A stretch of DNA of 64,000 nt from Gemmatimonas sp. (GTDB lineage: Bacteria > Gemmatimonadota > Gemmatimonadetes > Gemmatimonadales > Gemmatimonadaceae): positions 45,789 through 109,788 of the forward strand of contig JAABRL010000009.1 in assembly GCA_011390935.1 (NCBI GenBank), written 5' to 3'. The stretch's first letter is position 1, and every line of letters starts with the position of its first letter. The position numbers and the translations under genes are program-made. A model generated the notes under the pieces. It did no database searches. It saw only the letters and a list, made by a program, of their open reading frames with translations, and had not been told where the DNA came from. Below are positions 1-8,058 of this stretch, piece after piece.

Positions 1-470
1 TGTTGTACCTCACGCATCGCGCGTTCGACGCAGGCGGCCAGTGGCACTTGGAGTGCATCACGGCGTTCGAGGACGGACGCATTGAGGCGCTGCACCATGT
101 CCTCCAGCTGCAGTTCGCGCGCGCGCAACGTGAGGGTGGCAGCCTCACGCTGCGTTGGTGAGAGATCCTGCTGACGCTGCGAGAACAGCTCGACCGCACG
201 CTGGAGTGAGTCGGCCGCCAACCGAACGCGCGTTTCAGCGAGCCGGACCTCGTCTGCGAATCCCGCAGCCACCGCGCTGCGACCAGGGACAGAATCAAGC
301 AGCGCCTTCAGGTCGACGACGGCAATACGAGGGGTGAGGGGTGAGCGACCGTTCGGCCGCTGCGCCTGCAACAGCGAGGCGCCGCCGAGCGTCACGCAGG
401 CCCAGTACAGCGCCCATCGCAGGGAACGCCGCGAGACAGTCCACGCGCGGCTTTGGAAGGTGGATAGCAT
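1..470 (-). CDS. OmpH/Skp-family periplasmic chaperone (3' end outside window)
   Basis: Reading the minus strand from ATG at 470 gives about 156 residues that run off the left edge without a stop. The N-terminus carries arginines, then a short hydrophobic stretch ending in LLQAQ, consistent with a signal peptide. It is followed by IAVVDLKALLDSVPGRSAV, which is the typical opening beta-strand of OmpH/Skp proteins, and a long charged, heptad-like helix rich in Q, E, R and A. In the family these trimeric 'jellyfish' chaperones hold unfolded outer membrane proteins in the periplasm. About 200 nt without a gene separate it from the next gene upstream on the same strand. The family call is from the N-terminal half only. 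No assembly or lipid A genes are visible here because the window ends. Confidence 0.75.
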   Translation of the reverse strand, partial: MLSTFQSRAWTVSRRSLRWALYWACVTLGGASLLQAQRPNGRSPLTPRIAVVDLKALLDSVPGRSAVAAGFADEVRLAETRVRLAADSLQRAVELFSQRQQDLSPTQREAATLTLRARELQLEDMVQRLNASVLERRDALQVPLAACVERAMREVQ

Positions 471-670
471 GGCATGAGTTGCTCAGTGTCCGAGACCAGC
501 TCGCGACGCGAACAGTCGCGTCTGCTGAACCGCTCACCGAAACTATCGTGAGGTCGGCCCGAGCGGCCCTAAGGCACTGATGGTTCTTTCTATGCGCGCT
601 ATCGAAACAATCTGTGTCGTCACGAACGCACGCTGCGCCAACCGTCCACCACAGCAATCAGCGCTGACCG

Positions 671-3154
671 CTACACGGCCCGCTCAAAATGTCCACGCGT
701 AAACTCGCGCCCAACGATGGCACGCGCCTCTGCAACACCCACGAGCTCGCCGGCAGCCTGCCCATTCAGCATGCGTCGATATGCTCCTGTCACCGCAGCC
801 ACCGGATCGCCGGCCACGTTGAACACCAGCTGATAGCCGCGCACCCCGGCGGCCCACAGCGCGGGCACGAACTCGGCGCCATCGATCGGTCGCGAGTGCA
901 GCAGCCGATTGCGACAGTCTGAATCAGTGGCGACCGGGAACGTGTAGCCGGCGGGATCGGTGAGCGTGACGTTCGCGTGCTTCTGCACGCACAGATCTCG
1001 GCACGTGGTGGGTTCGCGATCGAACGCCGCGCTCAGCACGCAATGTTCGATCGTCATGCCTTCGGGCCGACCCCACACGAAGACATCGAAGCCGGCGCCG
1101 TCCCACGGGGCGACGAGCTGGGCGATTTCGTCGGTGGTGAGCTCCACGCTCGCCGTGAGTCGCTTGGCCCCCTGCTCGAAGAGAATGGCCGCGGTGTGCG
1201 GGTTGAACGCATTCAGCGCGTAGTCACCCACCACGTCAACGCCAAGTGCCGACTGCTCCGCCACCAGGCCGAGGTGCCCCGTGAGCAGCGGCAGCTCGAG
1301 TGCGAGCCACTTCGTGAGGCGCTTGCGATCATCCGGGCGCACGATCGTGGGCGTGCGCAGACGCAGCGTCACGCCGCGATGCGCGAGCTCTTCACGTAGT
1401 GCGCGTACGCGCGACACCGAGGGCGTGGGGTGACGCAGAAATGGGTCGAGCACCACTTCCGTGGCGCCGGCATCCGCCGCGGCGAGTGCGTCGTCCACGG
1501 TCCACACGGACGCCACCAGTCGAAACGGCGCGTCGCTGCCCTGCACCACCGCCGTCGGCACCGCCGCCACCGCCTCGGCGATCAGCGCATCGCGCTCGGC
1601 AGACTTTGCCACGCCGTCCCACTGCCGCTGTTCAAGCAGCTGTGCGACCGCGTCCTGCCGCAGGTGATTGAGTGTGCTCACCGGCAAGAAGCATCCGTCA
1701 GCGAGACCGTCGGTCTGCAAGGAGCCGAGTACGAACGGCGTCTCCCCCAGGCGTCCGAGTTGCTCTCGCAACTGCGCGCCGTCGAGCGCACGCTTGCTGG
1801 CCACGGCCAACGGCACATCGCTGCGCACGGTGACCGTATGCGTACCGTCGGTGATCACCAGTTTGAGTGGTGCACCAGGCTGACCGAAACAGCGGACGTC
1901 GAGGCGTACCAGCCCCGTCCGATCGGGCACGGCCACGTGGGTAAAGGTTTCGCGCGCTGACGTGAGCAGCGTAGCATCGCTGGTGCGCACCACGCGCCAT
2001 CCGGTGTCTACGCGCACACGGGCCGTGAATGCTTGCCGATAGACACCTGCGCGCACGGAGATCGTGCGCACGTCCTGAATCGTGCCACCCACGGTCGCGG
2101 CCGACCCCTCGACCGGTGCCTCAAAGCCCACGCCGTCACCGTCGGCGAGCTTGCTGCGCACCTCAACGATGATCTCCTGCCCTTCGCGCCCGACCACCAC
2201 GCCCAGCGTGACGCCTCGGTTGTCCGGCTGCGTGCGCGTGATGTACTCGCGCCCTTCGCGGCCGCCGTACATGCCACCGGTGTTGCCACGCGAGAAGATC
2301 TGCACCAGCGGCTGCACCTCATCACTCGGCGGCGGCGCGAACTCGCCGCGCGCCACTCGATCAAGCCACGTGCGATAGCTGCGCGTGACGGTGGCCACGT
2401 ACTCGGGCTTCTTCTTGCGCCCCTCCACCTTGAGGCACCCCACCCCGGCCTTCGCGATCTCCGCGAGGTGATCGTGCGCCGCCAGGTCGCGTGCGCTGAT
2501 CAGATAGCCACGATCGAGCTCGTGCTGCGTGCTCTCGTCGGTGAGCACATAGTCCTTGCGGCACGACTGGGCGCAAGAGCCGCGATTGGCCGAGCGCTCC
2601 GAGATCATGCCCGACATGAAGCACTGCCCGGAGTACGAAATGCACAGCGCGCCGTGCACGAACGTCTCGAGTCCGAGCGCCGGGACCGCATCACGAATGG
2701 CGTGAATATCGGACAGCGTGTTCTCGCGCGCCAGCACGATGCGCTCCACGCCCAGCTGCTGCATCACGCGCGCCGCCGAGGGGTCGTGCACCGTCATCTG
2801 CGTGGAGCCGTGCACCTCCAGCGTGGGGTACGTGCGCTGAATGAGCCGCACAGCGCCGAGGTCCTGCACGATGGCGGCGTCGATGCCGGCGTCCACGCAC
2901 TCACCAAGGTACCGAAGCGCGTCCTCGAGCTCGTGCGTTTTGAGCAGCACGTTGAACGTGAGGTACACTCGTGTACCGCGCTGGTGAGCAATGGCACACG
3001 CCTTGGCGAGCTCCTCGATCGACAGCTGCGCACCGTCGTCGCGCGCGTTGAAGCGCGAGGCGCCGAGGTAGACGGCGTCCGCGCCGTTGGCGACGGCGGC
3101 GCGAACGGCATCGAGAGAGCCGGCGGGGGCGAGCAGTTCCGGGACGTGGGGCAT
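671..3154 (-). CDS. Peptidase U32 family protein, RlhA-like (23S rRNA C2501 hydroxylase type)
   Basis: The 827-residue protein starts MPHVPELLAPAGSLDAV, the usual U32 N-terminus; the ATG at 3154 was chosen because homology begins there and the open frame upstream is unlike the family. The U32 signature lies at about residues 164-200 (FVHGALCISYSGQC), with C171, C178, C194, C198 and a further C240, the spacing seen in iron-sulfur U32 proteins such as UbiU, TrhP and RlhA. A DUF3656-like middle region follows. E. coli RlhA is about 650 residues, so this protein has a longer C-terminal part, which contains further paired cysteines (TTCRDLCVQKH). U32 members of this type hydroxylate RNA bases rather than cut peptides; the rRNA substrate is inferred. 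It is the last gene of the AtuA run, 44 nt after the small membrane protein. Confidence 0.85.
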   Translation of the reverse strand: MPHVPELLAPAGSLDAVRAAVANGADAVYLGASRFNARDDGAQLSIEELAKACAIAHQRGTRVYLTFNVLLKTHELEDALRYLGECVDAGIDAAIVQDLGAVRLIQRTYPTLEVHGSTQMTVHDPSAARVMQQLGVERIVLARENTLSDIHAIRDAVPALGLETFVHGALCISYSGQCFMSGMISERSANRGSCAQSCRKDYVLTDESTQHELDRGYLISARDLAAHDHLAEIAKAGVGCLKVEGRKKKPEYVATVTRSYRTWLDRVARGEFAPPPSDEVQPLVQIFSRGNTGGMYGGREGREYITRTQPDNRGVTLGVVVGREGQEIIVEVRSKLADGDGVGFEAPVEGSAATVGGTIQDVRTISVRAGVYRQAFTARVRVDTGWRVVRTSDATLLTSARETFTHVAVPDRTGLVRLDVRCFGQPGAPLKLVITDGTHTVTVRSDVPLAVASKRALDGAQLREQLGRLGETPFVLGSLQTDGLADGCFLPVSTLNHLRQDAVAQLLEQRQWDGVAKSAERDALIAEAVAAVPTAVVQGSDAPFRLVASVWTVDDALAAADAGATEVVLDPFLRHPTPSVSRVRALREELAHRGVTLRLRTPTIVRPDDRKRLTKWLALELPLLTGHLGLVAEQSALGVDVVGDYALNAFNPHTAAILFEQGAKRLTASVELTTDEIAQLVAPWDGAGFDVFVWGRPEGMTIEHCVLSAAFDREPTTCRDLCVQKHANVTLTDPAGYTFPVATDSDCRNRLLHSRPIDGAEFVPALWAAGVRGYQLVFNVAGDPVAAVTGAYRRMLNGQAAGELVGVAEARAIVGREFTRGHFERAV

Positions 3155-3198
3155 CCCTGAAAGATAGCGGATTTTCGGGGGGCGGTGTCGCCCCGCCG

Positions 3199-3396
3199 CT
3201 ACGGCTGCTCTTCCTCGCGCCGCTGCTGAATCCGCTCCACGTAGCGCAGCACGACCGCGACGGCCAGCAACCCGATGGCCACCCATCGCTGCCAGTCGAG
3301 CCCGGAGCGAATGCCGGCGGCAAAGAAGATGAGGGCCATGATGGCCAGGCCGAGCTTGACGCGGGTGAGCGTCGTCACGCGCAGGCGGAGTTTCAC
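3199..3396 (-). CDS. Small two-helix membrane protein, unknown function
   Basis: This is a 65-residue protein starting with GTG, overlapping the stop of the preceding gene by four bases (GTGA). It has a basic N-terminus ([16 protein letters not shown]), two hydrophobic segments at about residues 14-30 and 36-51, and a charged tail ERIQQRREEEQP, so the ends probably face the cytoplasm. I do not recognise the family. Translational coupling to the AtuA-like gene upstream suggests co-expression, but the sequence gives no function. It could be a simple membrane anchor or a poorly conserved filler gene. Confidence 0.6.
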   Translation of the reverse strand: MKLRLRVTTLTRVKLGLAIMALIFFAAGIRSGLDWQRWVAIGLLAVAVVLRYVERIQQRREEEQP

Positions 3397-3764
3397 ACCG
3401 CCAGCGGCGCGGCGGGCAGGCCGGCCGCCGCGGCGACGTGGTCGGGTACGTCGAGCACGAGACGGAGCACCGACGTGCTGAAGACCTTGCCCTGCGCGTC
3501 GGTCTTGAGCGAGAGCGTGCCGCCGCCGTCGAGTGCGCCGTGCAGCAGGAAGTTGAGCGCACCCAGATTGGGCAGCTCGAAGCGCTGCACGGGGCCGGTG
3601 ATCTGTCCCGTGTAGTGCTTGGCCACGAGCTCCTGCGTGAGATACTCACGCAGCACGGGATACCACTCCGGCTTGAGCGCAATCACGCCCACGTTGGCCG
3701 TGTCGCCCTTGTCGCCGCTGCGGGCGTGGGCAATGTCGAGCAGACGAACGTGCATGCGACTCAC
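3393..3764 (-). CDS. AtuA-related small protein (C-terminal AtuA-type ferredoxin-fold domain)
   Basis: The 123-residue protein begins with GTG at 3764, overlapping the AtuA stop by four bases; an in-frame ATG lies at 3755. The opening [23 protein letters not shown] is typical of the small domain that in Pseudomonas AtuA is fused to the end of the large AtuA domain. Here the two parts are separate, coupled genes. In Pseudomonas, AtuA belongs to the acyclic terpene (citronellol/geraniol) utilisation cluster, but its chemistry is unknown. The neighbouring carboxylase subunit fits an acyl-CoA catabolic role; the substrate is not visible from sequence. Confidence 0.8.
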   Translation of the reverse strand: MSRMHVRLLDIAHARSGDKGDTANVGVIALKPEWYPVLREYLTQELVAKHYTGQITGPVQRFELPNLGALNFLLHGALDGGGTLSLKTDAQGKVFSTSVLRLVLDVPDHVAAAAGLPAAPLAV

Positions 3765-5140
3765 TCCAGGATGTCAACGTGCGTGGATACGGCGCGCTTG
3801 TCGATCAGCGCGGGCCAGTAGGCCACGATCTCTTCCACCTTCGGGCGTCCACCGGCAAACCCGGTCACGCTGGGCGGGCCATTGAGCACGAGCGGGGCGA
3901 GTTCGCGCGTGAAGCGCTCGACTGCTGCGCGATCGGGCCCACGCACACCGATGCGCATCTGCACTTCGGGCGCTGCCTCGCCGTTACCGGCCATGGGGCC
4001 GTGCGTGGCGGAGACGCCCACGTATTCGGTGAGGATGGTATCGAACGTGAGGCCGAGGTTGTGCAGGCGCTCGCGCAGCACGCGATCGGCCAGCTGCGCC
4101 TTCTCGAGCGCATCGGGCCACGAGTACACCAGCGTTCCCACCGCCTTCCATCCCGCGCGATACGCGATGGACACCTTGAGAAACGGTGTGGCCGGCCCGC
4201 CGGTGATGCCGTGCACGCGCACGCGATTCTCACCGTCGCCGGCGAGCTGAATCGACGTGAAGTCGGCCACGACATCGGGGGTGATGTAGCTGTGCGGATC
4301 CCCCATTTCGTACACCAGCTGCTCGGTCACGCTCGGCACGCTTACGCGCCCGCCTGTGCCGTCGTGCTTGGTGATGACAAACGTGCCGTCGGCTTTCGCT
4401 TCGGCGATGGGATAGCCCACGTTGGCGAGATCGGGAATGTCGCGCCAGTCGTGCAGACAGTTGCCGCCCGAGGCCTGCGCACCGCACTCGAGGATGTGAC
4501 CGGCCACAATGCCGGCGGCCATCTTGTCCCAGTCGTCGGCCGCCCAGCCGAACTCGTGGCGCAGCGGCGCCATGGTGAGTGCGGTGTCGGTGCTGCGTCC
4601 GGTGATGACCACGTTTGCGCCACGCGCGAGTGCTTCCACGATGGGCGTGCTGCCGATGTACGCATTGGCGGAGAGCACACGGTCGCGCACGGTGCTGAGC
4701 GGCTCGCCCGTCTCCATGTGCTTGAGTTCGTGCCCTTCGGCGAGCAGCGCATCGATGCGAGGGAGCAGGTCATCACCGGTGACCACACCGATGCGGATCT
4801 TGCCGCGTACGCCGGCCTTGTCGGCCGCCGCGAGCACCGCATGCGCGCAGGCGACCGGATTTACACCGCCTGCGTTCGCGATGACCTTCACGCCACGGTC
4901 TGCGACGGCCGGAAACACGCTCTCCATGGCGCCGATGAAGTCGCGCGCGTAGCCCATGTTGGGATCGCGCTCCTTCTGCTTCTGCACGATGGACATGGTG
5001 ACTTCGGCCAGGTAGTCGAGCATGAGGTAGTCAACCTGACCACCCTCGACCTGACGTCGTGGTGCCTCGAGCCAGTCGCCCCAGAAGCCCTGGCCACTGG
5101 CAACGCGGACGATCCGATCGTGCGATGAAGAATCAGACAT
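3761..5140 (-). CDS. atuA: AtuA family protein (acyclic terpene utilisation, DUF1446)
   Basis: The 459-residue protein matches the DUF1446/AtuA family along its whole length. Landmarks are an early acyl-CoA-gene-cluster type start ([13 protein letters not shown]), a run [25 protein letters not shown], a GITGGPATP segment and a C-terminal [17 protein letters not shown]. It starts 18 nt after the carboxylase beta subunit stop and overlaps the small AtuA-related gene by four bases. AtuA is genetically required for citronellol/geraniol catabolism in Pseudomonas, with no assigned reaction. In many bacteria the same family sits beside acyl-CoA carboxylases in branched-chain acyl-CoA breakdown. The family is certain; the substrate is not. 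Confidence 0.88.
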   Translation of the reverse strand: MSDSSSHDRIVRVASGQGFWGDWLEAPRRQVEGGQVDYLMLDYLAEVTMSIVQKQKERDPNMGYARDFIGAMESVFPAVADRGVKVIANAGGVNPVACAHAVLAAADKAGVRGKIRIGVVTGDDLLPRIDALLAEGHELKHMETGEPLSTVRDRVLSANAYIGSTPIVEALARGANVVITGRSTDTALTMAPLRHEFGWAADDWDKMAAGIVAGHILECGAQASGGNCLHDWRDIPDLANVGYPIAEAKADGTFVITKHDGTGGRVSVPSVTEQLVYEMGDPHSYITPDVVADFTSIQLAGDGENRVRVHGITGGPATPFLKVSIAYRAGWKAVGTLVYSWPDALEKAQLADRVLRERLHNLGLTFDTILTEYVGVSATHGPMAGNGEAAPEVQMRIGVRGPDRAAVERFTRELAPLVLNGPPSVTGFAGGRPKVEEIVAYWPALIDKRAVSTHVDILE

Positions 5141-5158
5141 GATGGAAGGACTGGGGAG

Positions 5159-6775
5159 TCACGCGCCCGAAGGCGGCATGTGAGGAAGCACAAAGGCCCC
5201 GAGGTGCGGGCCGGGATTGTGCATCGCGGCGCGCAGCGCGAGCGCGAGCAGGTCGCGTGTGTCTTCGGGGTACACGATGGCGTCGATGAAGCCGCGTGCA
5301 CCGGCGTACCGGGCATCGAGCTGTTGCTCGTAATCGGCGCGCATTTCGTCGGCCGACGCGAGCACGGCGGGCGACGGCTGCACACCGGCCTTCTTGGCCT
5401 TCTCGAACGTGGGGCCGTGCACCGCCTGCACCGCCGCTTCGCCCTCCATCACGGCCATGCGTCCCGTGGGCCAGGACAGAATGAAATCGGGGTCAAAGCC
5501 CTGCCCTGCCATGGCGTAGTAGCCCGCGCCGCTGGCGTGGTTGACGGTGAGCACGATCTTGGGCACGCGCGCGCAGGCCATCGCTTCGACGAAGCGCGCA
5601 CCCGCGCGAATGATGCCTTCGTGTTCGGCGTCAGGACCCACCATGAACCCGGACACGTCCTGCACGAACACGATTGGCAGTCCCTGCCGATCGCAGCGAT
5701 CGATGAAGTACGCCACCTTTTCAGCGCTCTCGGCGTAGATGATGCCACCGAAGCGCGGACGCTCGCCGGGCCGCCCCTTGATGAGACCGCGCTGATTGGC
5801 GATCACACCCACGGCAATACCTTCGATCTTCGCATCGCCGCAGATCATCTCGCGTGCGAGATTGGGCTGGAACTCGTCGATCGCACCGTCGTCGAGCACG
5901 GCCTTGAGCACGTCGTGCATGTCGTACGACATGCGATGATCCGTTGGCAGGACGTCGTACAGTGACGCCGGGTCGGTGGCCGGCTTTGCATCGGCGTTGC
6001 CGGCGGGCCGATGCACCGGCGCCGGCAGTCGGCCGATCAGCTCGCGCAGCTTCGCGAGACACGCGTGGTCATCGTCCACGGCGTAGTGCGCCACGCCGCT
6101 CACTTCGGTGTGCGTGATGGCGCCGCCGAGCGTTTCGCCGTCTACGCTCTGCCCCGTGGCTCCCTTCACGAGGTTGGGTCCACCGAGCCCCATGAACGAC
6201 GTGCCCTTCACCATGAGAATCACGTCGCTGAGTGCGGGCAGATAGGCACCGCCCGCGACGCACTGCCCCATCACGGCGGCAAACTGCGGAATGCGCAGAT
6301 ACCGGCGCATCACGGAGTTGTAGTAGAAGATGCGCGCCGCGCCGTACTGTCCCGGGAAGACGCCGCCCTGATACGGCAGGTTCACGCCCGCTGAGTCAAC
6401 GAGGTACACGATCGGAATGCGGCAGCGCATCGCGATCTCCTGCGCACGCAGGATCTTGGTGATCGTCTCGGGCCACCAGGAGCCGGCTTTCACCGTGGCG
6501 TCGTTGGCGACCACCACCACTTCGCGGCCGTGTACCATGCCGAGTCCGGTGATCACGCCGGCGGCGGGCGCCTGCCCGTCGTACTGGTCGTGCGCCACGA
6601 GCAAACCGACTTCGAGAAACGGCGCACCCTCATCGAGCAGGCCGGCCACGCGCTCACGCGCCGACAGCTTGCCCTGATCATGCTGCTTCTTGATGCGCTC
6701 CGCCCCGCCGCCTTCACGCAACTTCGCTTCGAGCTCGCGCACGTCGGCGGCGAGCTGTGCCAGTCGGCCGCTCAC
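5159..6775 (-). CDS. Acyl-CoA carboxylase, carboxyltransferase (beta) subunit
   Basis: The 538-residue protein belongs to the PccB/MccB/AtuC family, which moves CO2 from biotin to an acyl-CoA. Seen: [17 protein letters not shown] near the N-terminus, the carboxybiotin/acyl-CoA oxyanion glycines ([11 protein letters not shown] and [11 protein letters not shown]), and [10 protein letters not shown] and [12 protein letters not shown] as in methylcrotonoyl/geranoyl-CoA carboxylases. The GTG at 6775 was chosen because it overlaps the stop of the B12 subunit gene (GTGA) and begins [12 protein letters not shown]; a start ten codons upstream is possible. No biotin carboxylase or biotin carrier gene lies in the window, so the alpha subunit must be elsewhere. 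The AtuA neighbours favour a branched-chain or isoprenoid acyl-CoA over propionyl-CoA, but this is inference. Confidence 0.9.
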   Translation of the reverse strand: MSGRLAQLAADVRELEAKLREGGGAERIKKQHDQGKLSARERVAGLLDEGAPFLEVGLLVAHDQYDGQAPAAGVITGLGMVHGREVVVVANDATVKAGSWWPETITKILRAQEIAMRCRIPIVYLVDSAGVNLPYQGGVFPGQYGAARIFYYNSVMRRYLRIPQFAAVMGQCVAGGAYLPALSDVILMVKGTSFMGLGGPNLVKGATGQSVDGETLGGAITHTEVSGVAHYAVDDDHACLAKLRELIGRLPAPVHRPAGNADAKPATDPASLYDVLPTDHRMSYDMHDVLKAVLDDGAIDEFQPNLAREMICGDAKIEGIAVGVIANQRGLIKGRPGERPRFGGIIYAESAEKVAYFIDRCDRQGLPIVFVQDVSGFMVGPDAEHEGIIRAGARFVEAMACARVPKIVLTVNHASGAGYYAMAGQGFDPDFILSWPTGRMAVMEGEAAVQAVHGPTFEKAKKAGVQPSPAVLASADEMRADYEQQLDARYAGARGFIDAIVYPEDTRDLLALALRAAMHNPGPHLGAFVLPHMPPSGA

Positions 6776-7185
6776 GCCTCGTCGGCCTTGTGGGCCGCGA
6801 ACCACTCGCGGATGAACTCCACCAGATCCTGTGTGCTCGTGCCCGGACCGAACAGGCGCCCGATACCGCGCGTCTCCAGGGCCGCCATGTCTTCCTTGGG
6901 AATGATGCCGCCGCCGGTGATGAGGATGTCCTCTCGGCCGGCCTCGCGCAGCAGATCGTGCACGCGCGGGAAGAGCGTCATGTGAGCGCCGGAGAGGATG
7001 GACAGGCCGACCACGTCGACGTCCTCCTGAATGGCCGCGGTGGCGATCATTTCGGGCGTCTGGTGCAGCCCGGTGTAGATGACTTCCATGCCGGCATCGC
7101 GCAGGGCGGCGGCCACGACTTTGGCGCCACGATCGTGGCCATCAAGGCCCGGTTTGGCGACGAGAACTCGAATGGGACGGGACAT
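6772..7185 (-). CDS. B12-binding small subunit of an acyl-CoA mutase
   Basis: The 137-residue protein is a stand-alone cobalamin-binding Rossmann domain. The base-off/His-on motif DGHDRG is at residues 15-20, with H17 the predicted lower cobalt ligand, followed by the LSILSGAH serine loop and ITGGGI near the nucleotide tail. The length matches the IcmB-type small subunit and archaeal split methylmalonyl-CoA mutases. Its likely partner is the large subunit at 10642-12336, which lacks this domain. The two are separated by a methyltransferase and a secreted protein, an unusual layout. It is translationally coupled to the carboxylase subunit downstream. Confidence 0.9.
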   Translation of the reverse strand: MSRPIRVLVAKPGLDGHDRGAKVVAAALRDAGMEVIYTGLHQTPEMIATAAIQEDVDVVGLSILSGAHMTLFPRVHDLLREAGREDILITGGGIIPKEDMAALETRGIGRLFGPGTSTQDLVEFIREWFAAHKADEA

Positions 7186-7251
7186 GCGGGAAAGTTAGGG
7201 GCGTGTCACAGGGGGCGGCAATCACGCGGCGAGCGCCGGTGCGCAGCGCGG

Positions 7252-8004
7252 TCAGTCCTTGCGGGCTACCAGCATCATTTCGCCGGAGCGGCGGGTCAGC
7301 GGTCGTGGGCGCCAGCCGTCGAACGCTTCTTCCACCACCAGCCCGACCTCGGCCAGGCGCTCGGCCAGATGTGAGGCGGTGTACAGGCGAATGCGATGCT
7401 CCCGCTCGCCCTCCCCCTTGGGTCCGCGCCAGGTCGCCCGCACGTGCAGGAAGCCGGAGAGTGGATCGAAGGAGCGTTCCTGGCCGAACATGGTGCCGTC
7501 CGCCGTGGACCACCAATCGCGCCCGAGGAACTTGGCCATGACGCCGTCGCGGCTGCCACCGTGCCACACCAGCAGGCCACCGGGCTTGAGCACGCGGGCG
7601 AACTCGGCGAGTACGCGGCGATCATCGGCCGGCGCATCGAAAAAGCCGAACGACGTGAAGAGATTGACCACGGCATCGAATCGGCCGCTCCACTTGGCGG
7701 GCAGCTTGCGCATGTCGCCCTTCGTGTAGCGAAGCGTCGGGCCGGTGCCGCGCTCCCGGGCCGCCGCCAGCAGCGTCTCGCTGTAGTCGAGGCCGTCCAC
7801 GTTGAGGCCGGCTTCGGCGAGCAGATGTGCGTGCCGACCCTGCCCGCAGGGGCAGTCGAGCACGCGTGCGCCGCTGGGCAGTTCGCCGAGCACCTCGAGT
7901 AGGCGGGCCACTTCCTCGCGGTCGCGGGTCGCCGTGAACAGCGGCTCGTATTCGTGCAGGTACCAGCTGTCGAAGTGTGTGGTCCACCAGGGGGCTGTGC
8001 TCAT
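7252..8004 (-). CDS. Class I SAM-dependent methyltransferase
   Basis: The 250-residue protein has the seven-strand methyltransferase signatures: motif I VLDCPCGQGRHAHLLAEAG at about residues 48-66, the acidic loop GLDYSETLL, GDMRKLP, and a post-motif RVLKPGGLLVWHGG. This is the Methyltransf_11/25 type often acting on small molecules. The N-terminus WWTTHFDSWYLHEYEP resembles a group of uncharacterised methyltransferases with cysteines in motif I. It stands alone, with 66 nt to the B12 subunit gene and 54 nt to the gene upstream. The substrate cannot be read from sequence. Confidence 0.85.
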   Translation of the reverse strand: MSTAPWWTTHFDSWYLHEYEPLFTATRDREEVARLLEVLGELPSGARVLDCPCGQGRHAHLLAEAGLNVDGLDYSETLLAAARERGTGPTLRYTKGDMRKLPAKWSGRFDAVVNLFTSFGFFDAPADDRRVLAEFARVLKPGGLLVWHGGSRDGVMAKFLGRDWWSTADGTMFGQERSFDPLSGFLHVRATWRGPKGEGEREHRIRLYTASHLAERLAEVGLVVEEAFDGWRPRPLTRRSGEMMLVARKD

Positions 8005-8058
8005 GCCCGCACGCTAGGGGACGTCGGCGGGGGAAGCAAGCAGGTGGGGCGGCCGCGT

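Noticed and set aside
3779..5128. A 449-residue plus-strand open frame opposite atuA
   Set aside because: Mirror of a real gene with no recognisable protein features; AtuA matches across its whole length.
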